From NCBI GenBank assembly GCA_964475205.1, contig CAYYVQ010000001.1, positions 62,001 through 126,000 on the forward strand: a stretch of 64,000 nucleotides of DNA, read 5' to 3'. Positions 43,768-52,166 of the stretch are shown here, in pieces (within the stretch, counting starts at the first letter, position 1; each line of letters begins with the position of its first letter). Source of the stretch: CAYSRM01 sp964475205 (GTDB lineage: Bacteria; Verrucomicrobiota; Kiritimatiellia; UBA8416; CAYSRM01). The position numbers were made by a program, and so were the translations under genes. The notes beneath the pieces are model-generated. The model made no database searches, was not told the origin of the DNA, and was given only the letters and a program-made list of their open reading frames with translations.

Positions 43768-44346
43768 TCGAAGGTTTTTCGGGAATTATTTTTGTTCCGT
43801 CAAATTGAGCTCAGCAAGGTGATAAGTTGTGAACACAGTAAAACGCATTACAGCGATGTGCCGCGTTCGTGGAAATCCATAAAATCCAAGCGCTTCTTCG
43901 GGTATCACGATAATTGTGTATATGACAACAAGGAGAAAGCGCTGGTTATTTTCGGGACAAACCAGAATGCGAACGACATCGTGATATACAAGCCGTCCAC
44001 CGGTGAACAGTTTAAGATGCCGACAACGGGTAAACGTCCACCCAAAGATCAGCATAACCCGATGTGTTTTCACGAGGGCATAGGTCAGACGGTGATCGTA
44101 ATAGACCGGACACCCCGGAAGGACGGGGCTAAAAAGAGCACGGCAGAAACATGGTGCTACGATCTGGCAAGCGATTCCTGGACGCAGATTCCCTCGGCCA
44201 CACTTCCGTTTGCCTGCGGAATGAACTACAACATGGAATACGATCCCAACCACAAGGTTTGCCTTCTAGTGGCCCGTGTACCTGGTAAATTCGGCAGCAC
44301 AACTGCAGTCTTCGCCTTGAAACCCGATCCGTCAAAGCTGCAGTGA
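43768..44346 (+). pseudogene. 5'-truncated Kelch-type propeller gene
   Basis: The frame is open from 43768 and reads RFFGYHDNCVYDNKEKALVI, NDIVIYKPSTGEQFKMP, STAETWCYDLASDSWTQIPS and ARVPGKFGSTTAVFALK, all Kelch-type blades. There is no ATG at the start and no signal peptide; the first residues (SKVFRELFLFRQIELS) are not part of the fold, so the 5' end has been lost. A TTG at 43792 could serve as start but without a ribosome site. A family-1 repeat follows 22 bases after the TGA. A relative of the intact gene at 12875-13981. Confidence 0.65.
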
Positions 44347-44368
44347 GCATATTGATTTTTAGTGTTTA

Positions 44369-44485
44369 GCCCGCATATCTCACGAAACTTCGTAGCAGCC
44401 TGTCCGCCATCTGGCGTTTTCCAATTCGTGCCCTCGCAGTGGCGCTATCCCAACTCGCAGCAGGAATTTTGTGAGATATGCGGGT
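44369..44485. repeat. Family-1 inverted-end repeat, copy B
   Basis: Left end GCCCGCATATCTCACGAAAC, right end TTTTGTGAGATATGCGGGT, flanked by TA on both sides (44367-44368, 44486-44487). The inner part is the reverse complement of the left two-thirds of copy A (TTTTCCAATTCGTGCCCTCG, then CAGTGGCGCTATCCCAACTC). Length about 117 bases, no coding. Confidence 0.88.
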
Positions 44486-44578
44486 TAGACTAAGCGCGCG
44501 CAAAAACTTGATGCGAGCATCCAGCGGAATGTAAACGAGTTGTGATGAATGAACCGCGTCTCGTGACGGTAACGTCCC

Positions 44579-45928
44579 CTATTTGACTATTTCCAGTTCT
44601 GAATCCACATCGCGTTCTGGTTCCGCCTCCGGACTTGAAAGACTTGCTTCTTTTTCTTTGTCAACGCCTCGAATATAAACCTCGACACGGCGATTCTCTG
44701 GATTTCCAGTCTCCGGGTCGTTTGGAGCAACTGGCCTCTCGAATCCGTATCCTTTGGACGTCAGACGGTCTTCCGCTATGCCCGATTCTTTGACAAGGTA
44801 GCTCTTAATCGATCTTGCCCGTCTTAACGACAGCTTCTTGTTGTAGGTTGCGGATGATGTTTGGCGTTCGTCCGCATGTCCCTCAATGACCGCCGTGGAA
44901 CCCTCATTCCGATTGAGCACTTTGCCGATTATGTTGATATCATCAAAATATTTGGACTTAATTTCAGCCGAATCTGTATCGAAATTGATATCTAAAGTGT
45001 ACAGTACCAGATCGTCCGAGCCGTCCAGCGGATCAGTCCCGTCTTCAAGCACTTCATGGCCATCTCTTACACCACCGTCATCGGTATCAGCTTTGAGCGG
45101 ATCGGTCTTGTACTTATGGACCTCTTCGCCATCCTTCAAAAGATCCCAGTCGCTGTCTGGATTCAGCGGATCAGTTTTGTATTCAAGCACTTCCTCTCCG
45201 TCAGAAAGCCCGTCTTTATCGGTGTCAGGATCATAGGGATCGGTTCCGATTTCCGTCTCGCGCTTGTCTGAGAGTCCGTCCGCATCGGTATCGGCATCAG
45301 CGCCAACTGCGACAATCTGATGCGGATAGCGTGCGCCCCAGGTCCAGACTACTCCCCCGTCTATTATAGAATTTGCGTTAGGCGATCCGCCGAAACCAGC
45401 AAGCATTCCGCGGTAATCAGCTCTCACAGCCCATTCGTCGTTGAAATGATACAAAACGCCTCCGCCTATCCTGAGCTGAAAATCAGTGGCGTCTCCTTCT
45501 CGAGGATCTTCGTCAAAACTCATAAACCCGATTCCAGCGGCAATATAGGGGTCCAGTCGGTCCCATCTTGTGAAATGAAACAGGCCGTCCATGGCCAGCC
45601 CCACAGCATTTGCGCTGTCCCAGCCGAGTTCTTCCTCATAATCTTTGTTTGCATCAATTCCAGGGGCAAGAGTCAGAACGCCTTCGAATGACCATGGGTC
45701 AGAATAGTCATAGCCCAATCTCAAGGTAGTAACAAATGCATCCTCGTAATCCTGGTTGCCTTCAAAATCCATTATACCAAGGCCTAAATTTCCATACCAC
45801 CTGGCCTCGTTGCCCACCTCTACAACTTCGGGCGCATCCTGGCCGTAGCAAAGCGCCGGGAACAGGAACATGGAAAGCATACAGAAAAAATTAACAGTTG
45901 ACATTACAGCGTGTTGTCTCATTACCAA
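44579..45928 (-). CDS. OmpA-family outer-membrane protein with thrombospondin type 3 repeats
   Basis: A 449-residue protein. Signal peptide to about residue 30. An OmpA-like N-terminal barrel (about 40-205: WYGNLGLGIMDFEGNQDYED, YIAAGIGFMSFDED, WAVRADYRGMLAGFGG) is followed by calcium-binding thrombospondin-3 repeats (about 210-310: DADTDADGLSD, GTDPYDPDTDKDGLSDGEE, and two more). Then comes the peptidoglycan-binding OmpA domain (about 320-425: INFDTDSAEIKSKYFDDINI, EGHADERQTSSATYNKKLSL, NRRVEVYIRG). It anchors the outer membrane to the cell wall. The acidic tail resembles that of the PpiD-like protein. Downstream the gene is followed by repeat copy B. Confidence 0.9.
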   Translation of the reverse strand: MVMRQHAVMSTVNFFCMLSMFLFPALCYGQDAPEVVEVGNEARWYGNLGLGIMDFEGNQDYEDAFVTTLRLGYDYSDPWSFEGVLTLAPGIDANKDYEEELGWDSANAVGLAMDGLFHFTRWDRLDPYIAAGIGFMSFDEDPREGDATDFQLRIGGGVLYHFNDEWAVRADYRGMLAGFGGSPNANSIIDGGVVWTWGARYPHQIVAVGADADTDADGLSDKRETEIGTDPYDPDTDKDGLSDGEEVLEYKTDPLNPDSDWDLLKDGEEVHKYKTDPLKADTDDGGVRDGHEVLEDGTDPLDGSDDLVLYTLDINFDTDSAEIKSKYFDDINIIGKVLNRNEGSTAVIEGHADERQTSSATYNKKLSLRRARSIKSYLVKESGIAEDRLTSKGYGFERPVAPNDPETGNPENRRVEVYIRGVDKEKEASLSSPEAEPERDVDSELEIVK

Positions 45929-46014
45929 CCTCCATCGTATCAGGTTTTGAAATTTTCGCGATATTTGACGAAATGCTATCAGAAACTCGTCTCAACGCAA
46001 TGTATAAATCCTGG

Positions 46015-47238
46015 TTAATGCTTCTTATTCAACCCGCCGACCATACCCATCAGCGATCCCAGAACAATAAGCATCTCCGTGTCACCAAAATTGTATTCTA
46101 CTAAGCCGTTGATCAGAATACTGAGAATCATAAGCAGCGCTGCAAAATGAAGCGTACGAACATCTTTTCCCAGCCTCTTGCCTTTCACTCTAATGTTTAT
46201 TGCCCGGGCAACAACAGCCAGCATCCATGTCGCGTATAACAGAAAACCCGGAATGCCGGTTGCGACAATAATTTGTACAGGATTTGAATGCAAATGATCT
46301 CTACGCGGTTCAACAAGCTGCGATGGAGGATGTTTTTCAGGGTTTTGATGCAGCCATTTGCGCTTTGCGGCATCATTCATGGTTTCGTTTGAAAGCGAGT
46401 TGTATCCTATGCCCGTCCAGGGGTTCTCAGAAAACAGTTGGGGAGCAATCTTAGTCCACATTGTAAAACGTCCGCCTCTCCACGGATCCATCTCATCTCT
46501 GAGTCCTGCAAGCCTGGACCGAACAGGCGTTGTCGCCGCTGCAGATCCGATTATCAACACAGCCAGAAGCAGAACTTTCCACTTTCGCCGGTAAGCCAGG
46601 AATACAAGAGCCAGAATAAGAAGGGTAAGCCAGGATCCCCTCTTGAAATTCAAAAGAATCGTCACCAGTTGCAAACCCAGAACACACCACAACAACCATT
46701 TCCTGCCCTTGAGGACAAACAACAAGCCCATGGTGGCAAGGATTCCCATAACCAGCATCTGGCTTCCCGTCATAGACCCGGCGGCAACAAGGGCGTTGTA
46801 ATAACTTGTGCCGTTTGCGGCCGAAACACGGTAGGCTTCCAGCAGATTTGACGAGAGCAGATAGACCGACAGAACCGCACAGCCTGCCGCGAAAAACTTC
46901 AGATACTTCTTTACATCTTCGGAGCTTCTCACCACGGTAGCAAAAGCCGGTATCGTTGCGAACCATGCAAGTCTGGATAGACGGGAAAAACCCAGCTGCA
47001 TATCTACGCCGAACAATATTGTCACCACTGCCCATGCAAAAAATGCAAGAGCAAACCATGCCTCTAAAGGCCATACAGGAGATTTTCCAGCTTTTATCCA
47101 TCGGTAAATCAGAATAACAAAAGCCATGCCGAGAAGCGTCTCGCCAAGGGCGATGGAAAAGGTTATTCCAAATATTGCGCTGTACAACAGGATTGCAACC
47201 CAGCCAAACCCTGTTCTTTCTCTTATATTATATGTCAT
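46015..47238 (-). CDS. O-antigen ligase-like membrane protein
   Basis: A 407-residue inner-membrane protein with ten or more predicted membrane helices (GWVAILLYSAIFGITFSIAL first, LHFAALLMILSILINGLVEY near the end). The large extracytoplasmic loop carries the Wzy_C/WaaL-type motif: GIGYNSLSNETMNDAAKRKW and RRDHLHSNPVQIIVATG. Such enzymes join undecaprenyl-linked glycan to lipid A core or, in related forms, to proteins. Twenty-four bases after the glycosyltransferase gene on the same strand, so they are likely one transcript for envelope-sugar assembly. Confidence 0.85.
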   Translation of the reverse strand: MTYNIRERTGFGWVAILLYSAIFGITFSIALGETLLGMAFVILIYRWIKAGKSPVWPLEAWFALAFFAWAVVTILFGVDMQLGFSRLSRLAWFATIPAFATVVRSSEDVKKYLKFFAAGCAVLSVYLLSSNLLEAYRVSAANGTSYYNALVAAGSMTGSQMLVMGILATMGLLFVLKGRKWLLWCVLGLQLVTILLNFKRGSWLTLLILALVFLAYRRKWKVLLLAVLIIGSAAATTPVRSRLAGLRDEMDPWRGGRFTMWTKIAPQLFSENPWTGIGYNSLSNETMNDAAKRKWLHQNPEKHPPSQLVEPRRDHLHSNPVQIIVATGIPGFLLYATWMLAVVARAINIRVKGKRLGKDVRTLHFAALLMILSILINGLVEYNFGDTEMLIVLGSLMGMVGGLNKKH

Positions 47239-47262
47239 GCCAATCCCACCATTTCAGCTTTA

Positions 47263-48339
47263 TCAACAGTAACGCTCTAGAAAGTCAGCCGTTCTCCAGA
47301 TATAACGGTTCTTTGCTGTGGTGCGCGCCTGGTTTCCCATGTGTTCTCTTAAGGGTTTGTCCCTGAAAAGTTGGTCCATAGCCCGAGTAAGGTCTTCTGT
47401 TGTAGAAAAAACTAATCCTCCGCCTTGATCAAGTTTTTCAGTCAGCACCTGCAGTTTGTTCGCTATAACCGGAAGCCCGCTTAGCATGCCCTGAACCATT
47501 GCCTGGCAGAAAGTTTCACGCATGACATTTTCGTCCCGGGAAGCAACTATCATGACATCCATCGAAGAGAGAAACTCAGGAATCTCCGAACTCTCCATCC
47601 AGTTGTAAGGTATGATGTTGTGCTCCGAAAGCATTGGCGGATTTTTAAAAGCAACCAGGTGCAGACGGCTTTTTTTCCTAACCTCCGCCGGCAATCCTTG
47701 GAACGCCGCAATTGCAGTGTCGGCCCCTTTCCAGGCATTGTCCAGATATCCCAGCAGACAGAAATCAACAGTCTGTTTTTCATCCCCTGGCAATTCTGTT
47801 CTACTCTCGATTGCAGAAAAATCTGTCACACCATAATCAGCCTCGGCTGTAAATCCCGCCTCCCGAAATTGCGACGCAATCTGCCTGTTTACTGCCACAA
47901 CTGCGCTATCCTTGCAAAGCGCCCGGAGAAACCTTCCGGAAGGCTCGCGATGCGCGATCAACACCCCTTTTTCATATAATCCCGACTTCCTTAGAATCCA
48001 TAAGGCCGGAATCAAGCCATTGGCAACATTGCCAAGCAACATAACACGATATGGCTTGCTTTTCAGGCGCCAAAGCTTAAGGGCGCACAGTATTCCATTG
48101 ATGTCCGGCCGGCTGCAAGAAGAGACCTGTATGGCATTGATTGCTTCCGCACAGTCAAGGCTGCTTAGCTTCTGAACCCATGATTTATGGCAGACTACAT
48201 CAACAGGTCTTCCACTCTGCGCGATGTCTTCAATAAGCTTTAGATTAAAAAGCTCTACGCCCCGTATCAAACATGGAAGCCTGGAAAGAAATACTTTGTC
48301 AATGAACAACATGTCTTTCTTATGTAATGATGCCTGCAT
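47263..48339 (-). CDS. GT4-like glycosyltransferase
   Basis: A 358-residue glycosyltransferase of the GT-B fold. The C-terminal nucleotide-sugar domain shows VDFCLLGYLDNAWKGADTAI, SSMDVMIVASRDENVMRETF, QAMVQGMLSGLPVIANKLQV and GGGLVFSTTEDLTRAM, the typical GT4 series with the E-x7-E-like pair. The N-terminal acceptor domain is more diverged. No signal or membrane helix. It probably adds a sugar to the lipopolysaccharide core. The family-3 repeat and a gap of 429 bases separate it from the kinase-glycosidase gene upstream. Confidence 0.82.
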   Translation of the reverse strand: MQASLHKKDMLFIDKVFLSRLPCLIRGVELFNLKLIEDIAQSGRPVDVVCHKSWVQKLSSLDCAEAINAIQVSSCSRPDINGILCALKLWRLKSKPYRVMLLGNVANGLIPALWILRKSGLYEKGVLIAHREPSGRFLRALCKDSAVVAVNRQIASQFREAGFTAEADYGVTDFSAIESRTELPGDEKQTVDFCLLGYLDNAWKGADTAIAAFQGLPAEVRKKSRLHLVAFKNPPMLSEHNIIPYNWMESSEIPEFLSSMDVMIVASRDENVMRETFCQAMVQGMLSGLPVIANKLQVLTEKLDQGGGLVFSTTEDLTRAMDQLFRDKPLREHMGNQARTTAKNRYIWRTADFLERYC

Positions 48340-48416
48340 CTGCTGCGACCTCCAGAATTTGGAACTCCCGACAATTTATACTTTGCAGCAAGCAGTTGCA
48401 ACGACAAGCTGACGCT

Positions 48417-48659
48417 ATTCAGCCTATATCCGGCATTCAAAATGCAGCAAGCGGCGTAAGTCCTTTTGAATAAGGAGGTAGTTAATTGTATAGCTTTCAC
48501 CTGTTGGGTGAAAGGAAGCTTGCTGCATTTTGAACCACAAGGGGGTTGCCGATTTTGCCGCATCTGCTGCGTTACAAGGGCTTTGGCATAGTTACTATAG
48601 CCAATGCCCTCAAGCCTTGCAGATACATCAAACTTGGCAACTGCCGAATTTAGGTTCAG
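48417..48659. repeat. Family-3 repeat, long copy
   Basis: A non-coding 243-bp element between the glycosyltransferase and kinase-glycosidase genes. Ends: ATTCAGCCTATATCCGGCAT (left) and CAACTGCCGAATTTAGGTTC (right), imperfectly inverted. Inside are inverted arms GCATTCAAAATGCAGCAAGC (48432-48451) and GCTTGCTGCATTTTGAAC (48518-48535) and a hairpin CTTTCACCTGTTGGGTGAAAG. A second copy, internally deleted, is at 19205-19292. It is probably derived from an insertion sequence whose transposase is lost (inference). Confidence 0.8.
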
Positions 48660-48768
48660 ATGTCGGTAGTCCTTCCTTTGTTAACGAGGGAGCCATCATA
48701 ATTCCTCTGGTCGCAGAAACTGACAAAGTCCTGGCATCAATGCACAAGAGTTGCGAAATGATACTGCC

Positions 48769-50985
48769 TCAACTAAGCCACATGTAGACCGGTCTTGAGC
48801 AAAGTTTACAGGTTTCTGCGTTCTCTTTGATTGGTATGCCGAAAGCGTTGGTCACCAATTCAAAACTAAACGGCGGGTCGACGAAAATCTCGCCATTCGT
48901 CGAATATGCTGCACACCATTGGCTGCCGTCATTTTTTTTGAAAACAAAAAAATGCACGCCTGGCACAGGAGTCAGCTTTCGAGAAAACACGCTTCCTTCC
49001 GTCATCTTGATAAAATGCTGCAACATTCCAAAAGCTGGGCGTTTCCGCCACTGTTCCTCAGATCGATCATCAACAAGGCCAAAACCGTATGCGACAAGGC
49101 GCCACCAGTAGGCCCTCTCGGCCATACCCGAACATAAGGCTATGAGCAGATACCTGATCATAAAGTCGGCATAAGTATCCTCGTCCACACTGGGATCATT
49201 AAACCTGGGTCCCGGAGATTCATACGGAGCGCCTACCGGCGAATACACTCCAGTCCCCGACAAAGGCCAGTTTGTTTCTGATATTATCAGTCGATCCCCG
49301 CAGGTTCGGCTCCAGCGTGCCACTGCCCTTGCCAGAACGCATTTCTCGAGCAACGAGAACGGTCCCTGCCGGTTTTCAGGGGCGCCGCGCCGATCCACAT
49401 AAAGATGGTGCGACAATCCATGAAAACTGAATGATCCCGGCATTCTTTTAAGCGCCGAAATGAGATAAGGATATTCAAAATCAATAACGGCAGGACCGGT
49501 AAATCTGACCTCTGGCCGTTGCCTTGCGATATCAGCAATAACCTCAAGCATTCTGATATACTCGCCGGGTTCCCATATCCCCCACTTTACCCGGTTGATG
49601 GCATGACCCACCTCAATGTAACCAACATGGTCACTGATGTCATCAATAGATGAATAAACGAAATCTTCCCACAGACGCGGATCAATAACAGACTCGCGGT
49701 CCTGAACCAGCGCTATAGAAACATCGAGACCAAGTGAATGCAGCTGCTTTATCCATCTCCTCTTAAAATGGGAAACCTCGCTGTGTTCATGCCTATAAAG
49801 CCGCACAAAAACCGGCGGATCGCCAAGCTCGCGAAGCAGCTCAATTTCAGCCTCTGCTCTCCCCGGAGCAAGGCCCAGGGCAACACCTGTGCGTTTCGAC
49901 ATCTGGACCGGAAGCGTATAGCAGCCTTCCAGAAGACCGTGATATTCCTTGAGCACCGGCACGGCAGCCCCGGCAGTAGAAGCCGCTATTCGCAAATTTC
50001 GTCCCGGGAGGTAATGCTTCTTCCTGTCTTTACGCCTCATCAGGCTGATTGGTTGAACTGATCTGCTGTCCCACACCCACATTTCTTTTGGCCGCGGGTA
50101 TTTTTGTTGTGGCGGTGTTGCATCTTTAGAGGCACGCAAGTGACGGACTGGATGTCTAATCTTACGAGTGTTGGCATGAGCGGCATAGAGATTCCGGAAA
50201 ATCGTCTCCCATTTCTGAAAAGCAATGGGAGGCAGCTCTCCGTCAAAATACATTTCCTTGAATACTCGCAGCAGATCCGAAGGCAGCCAGATTCGCGAAA
50301 TATCCCTGGCACGTTCCCGCAAAGACAATACCGGTTTGAGACGTCCCCTGTTCAGATCCACAAACAACGGCTCACCCCATTTCTCACGTCCGGCCCCGCG
50401 CAAATATATGTTCTGGTTGCCAAGATCGTTATGTAGAAAACCGGTCTTGTGCATGCCCTGTATACCGCGAGCGACTGTTTCAAGCAGCGCCATAAACTCG
50501 CCGCATTCGGGTTCCTCGCGAAAGAGCCGGATTAATTCACTCTTAAAGCTGACAATTTCCGGATCATACTTTACCACGTAGTAGCTCTCGGTCAGTCTGT
50601 TGCCTTCACGACGTTCCACGTAACATACGGGTTCGGGCGTTGAGACCCCGCCCTCCAGAAGCGCTGTTGCAGCCTGCCATGTTTTGAAAGCTTTGGATCC
50701 TCTTTTCCTGTCTATCAGATCCTTGATAAGTGGCTGAGGCGCAAAACTCTTTATTACTACCTGCAGTGATTCAGGCGAACCGGATTCAACTTTTCCCAGC
50801 AGCAATCTGGCGATAACATTCCTGTTTCTTGCCGTTCCAGGTCCAAGTGAAGATCCGGAGCGTACCTTCCCGGCAATGTTCCGTAAATCCGCCAGGAGGT
50901 CATCGGATTTGTACTTTTCTGAAATTCTTCCGGCATACGCTCCCAGGGAAAAAAAGATTCCCGGGGTCACGTCTTCACTTTTCAC
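48769..50985 (-). CDS. WaaP/Kdo-kinase-like domain fused to a glycosidase-like TIM barrel
   Basis: A 738-residue protein of two parts. Residues about 70-260 resemble lipopolysaccharide core kinases: the Lys of LQVVIKSF (79), HNDLGNQNIYL (Asp187) and LFVDLNRGRLKPV (like VDLHRAQ in RfaP). Residues about 330-720 look like a clan-A glycoside hydrolase: VFVRLYRHEH, VGYIEVGHAINRVKWG (about 455-468), FHGLSHHLYV and IISETNWPLSG with Glu570 as candidate nucleophile. The usual Asn-Glu acid/base pair is not present; EVGHAIN is in its place, so hydrolysis is uncertain. The start is a GTG inside the end of the transposon, with a stop just upstream in frame, so the native N-terminus was probably replaced. 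No signal peptide. Confidence 0.7.
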   Translation of the reverse strand: MKSEDVTPGIFFSLGAYAGRISEKYKSDDLLADLRNIAGKVRSGSSLGPGTARNRNVIARLLLGKVESGSPESLQVVIKSFAPQPLIKDLIDRKRGSKAFKTWQAATALLEGGVSTPEPVCYVERREGNRLTESYYVVKYDPEIVSFKSELIRLFREEPECGEFMALLETVARGIQGMHKTGFLHNDLGNQNIYLRGAGREKWGEPLFVDLNRGRLKPVLSLRERARDISRIWLPSDLLRVFKEMYFDGELPPIAFQKWETIFRNLYAAHANTRKIRHPVRHLRASKDATPPQQKYPRPKEMWVWDSRSVQPISLMRRKDRKKHYLPGRNLRIAASTAGAAVPVLKEYHGLLEGCYTLPVQMSKRTGVALGLAPGRAEAEIELLRELGDPPVFVRLYRHEHSEVSHFKRRWIKQLHSLGLDVSIALVQDRESVIDPRLWEDFVYSSIDDISDHVGYIEVGHAINRVKWGIWEPGEYIRMLEVIADIARQRPEVRFTGPAVIDFEYPYLISALKRMPGSFSFHGLSHHLYVDRRGAPENRQGPFSLLEKCVLARAVARWSRTCGDRLIISETNWPLSGTGVYSPVGAPYESPGPRFNDPSVDEDTYADFMIRYLLIALCSGMAERAYWWRLVAYGFGLVDDRSEEQWRKRPAFGMLQHFIKMTEGSVFSRKLTPVPGVHFFVFKKNDGSQWCAAYSTNGEIFVDPPFSFELVTNAFGIPIKENAETCKLCSRPVYMWLS

Positions 50986-51047
50986 ATTTAACCTTCACCT
51001 TCTGAATCACGTCTTCACTTTTCACATTTAACCTTCACCTTCTGAAT
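50968..51047. repeat. Two tandem 40-base copies at the transposase 3' end
   Basis: 50968-51007 and 51008-51047 are identical (CACGTCTTCACTTTTCACAT, then TTAACCTTCACCTTCTGAAT). The inner copy contains the last 11 codons and stop of the transposase; the outer copy repeats them as non-coding and reaches the element end. The exact identity suggests a recent duplication or recombination. Confidence 0.95.
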
Positions 51048-52049
51048 CAATCTACTGAGACTCTGTTCACTTTCTGCTTTCTTCTCAAAACGTTTGACTG
51101 CCATAGCTACAGCCGTGTAGTCCATTCCTCCGACAGCTTCGCCAATCTCTTTGAGTGTCATTCCACTGTAGCGCCGTAATGCCCACAGAAGAAGATGTTT
51201 CGAACAATCACCACGATATGACATAAAATTCTCGACTTCCTCTTTTCGTAAATGCTCGATGATTTCGACGAGATTCTCAATCGATATCCTTGGACGTAGC
51301 CTGCCGTCTCCTGCAATCTCCCGGCCACCCTTCCCCGCAATACGGATGCGTTCCCGAAATGCCTCTGTTCCCAGCGCAAAACCATCAGCCAGGCGCTCTT
51401 GCAGCAATGGCTCAACACCCTTTGTTAAGCGTTGTCTTATATCTGAGCGATATTGTGCCGCTCGATGCTCTTTTTTCCCGGCAGCTCGACGCAAAATCTT
51501 TTTGATACACATCCAGCTGGGCGGTTTACTATAGCCTGCATAGGCACGATATGAACTCCAGGGATATTGCCGCAACTCAGCCAGTCGTTTTGTAACCGTT
51601 TGAGAATCAGCAAAAGTCAACCCCTTGGATTCAGCCTTCCTGTCACAATCTTTAAGCCCATGAATTTTGCGCATTACCGGATTGAGGTGCACGTATAGAC
51701 TCAGTTCATAGGCCCATGCGCTATCTTGAACAGGAATGCTTTTGAACCTCCCCTGCATCAGCGGCCCTACCCGCTCGCGACGCCTGTTAACCCATACCAC
51801 ATAGCTGACGTTTAACCACTGAATCGCCCTGCTGAGGTTTGCGTCAGGTGTCTGTACGATGAGGTGATAGTGGTTATCAAGTTCAACGTGCGAATGCAAG
51901 ACAACACGAAACCGACCCACCATCTCCTCAAGCAATTCCAGAAAGTGCTCATGTTCCCGGTAATTGCCGAAGATCGTCCTTCGCTCAATTCCGCGAGAGG
52001 TAACATGATACCAACCATCAGCTATATCCACTCTTAAAGGCCTTGCCAT
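51015..52049 (-). CDS. REP-associated tyrosine transposase (Y1/IS200-like) with DnaA-like C-terminus
   Basis: A 344-residue transposase from the ATG at 52049 (MARPLRVDIADGWYHVTSRG, the usual start; an ATG at 52067 adds six residues). The Y1 domain (about 8-175) has the HUH-type LDNHYHLIVQTPD and the candidate nucleophile Tyr in PWSSYRAYAG. A linker precedes a C-terminal helix-turn-helix like that of DnaA domain IV (YSGMTLKEIGEAVGGMDYTA), thought to bind the element ends. The gene is complete and looks functional. Its last codons are duplicated in tandem downstream. Confidence 0.92.
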   Translation of the reverse strand: MARPLRVDIADGWYHVTSRGIERRTIFGNYREHEHFLELLEEMVGRFRVVLHSHVELDNHYHLIVQTPDANLSRAIQWLNVSYVVWVNRRRERVGPLMQGRFKSIPVQDSAWAYELSLYVHLNPVMRKIHGLKDCDRKAESKGLTFADSQTVTKRLAELRQYPWSSYRAYAGYSKPPSWMCIKKILRRAAGKKEHRAAQYRSDIRQRLTKGVEPLLQERLADGFALGTEAFRERIRIAGKGGREIAGDGRLRPRISIENLVEIIEHLRKEEVENFMSYRGDCSKHLLLWALRRYSGMTLKEIGEAVGGMDYTAVAMAVKRFEKKAESEQSLSRLIQKVKVKCEK

Positions 52050-52166
52050 GCCTGTACAATTGCACACTCCTTGCCTGCTGTCAATTGTGAAATGTGAAGA
52101 TGTGACCCCGCTGTTATTTAAATGCTGGCTTGACTGATGGGCGGATCTCTTTCAATATTCGCGCTT

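Larger units (their letters stand above)
50963..52109 (-). mobile_element. REP-associated tyrosine transposase unit with 16-bp inverted ends
   Basis: The ends read GGGGTCACGTCTTCAC (50963-50978) and GTGAAGATGTGACCCC (52094-52109), inverted with one mismatch. The transposase gene lies between. A 40-base tandem duplication sits just inside the left end. The unit is inserted between glyS and the kinase-glycosidase gene, covering the 5' end of the latter. No longer target duplication is obvious. Confidence 0.8.
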
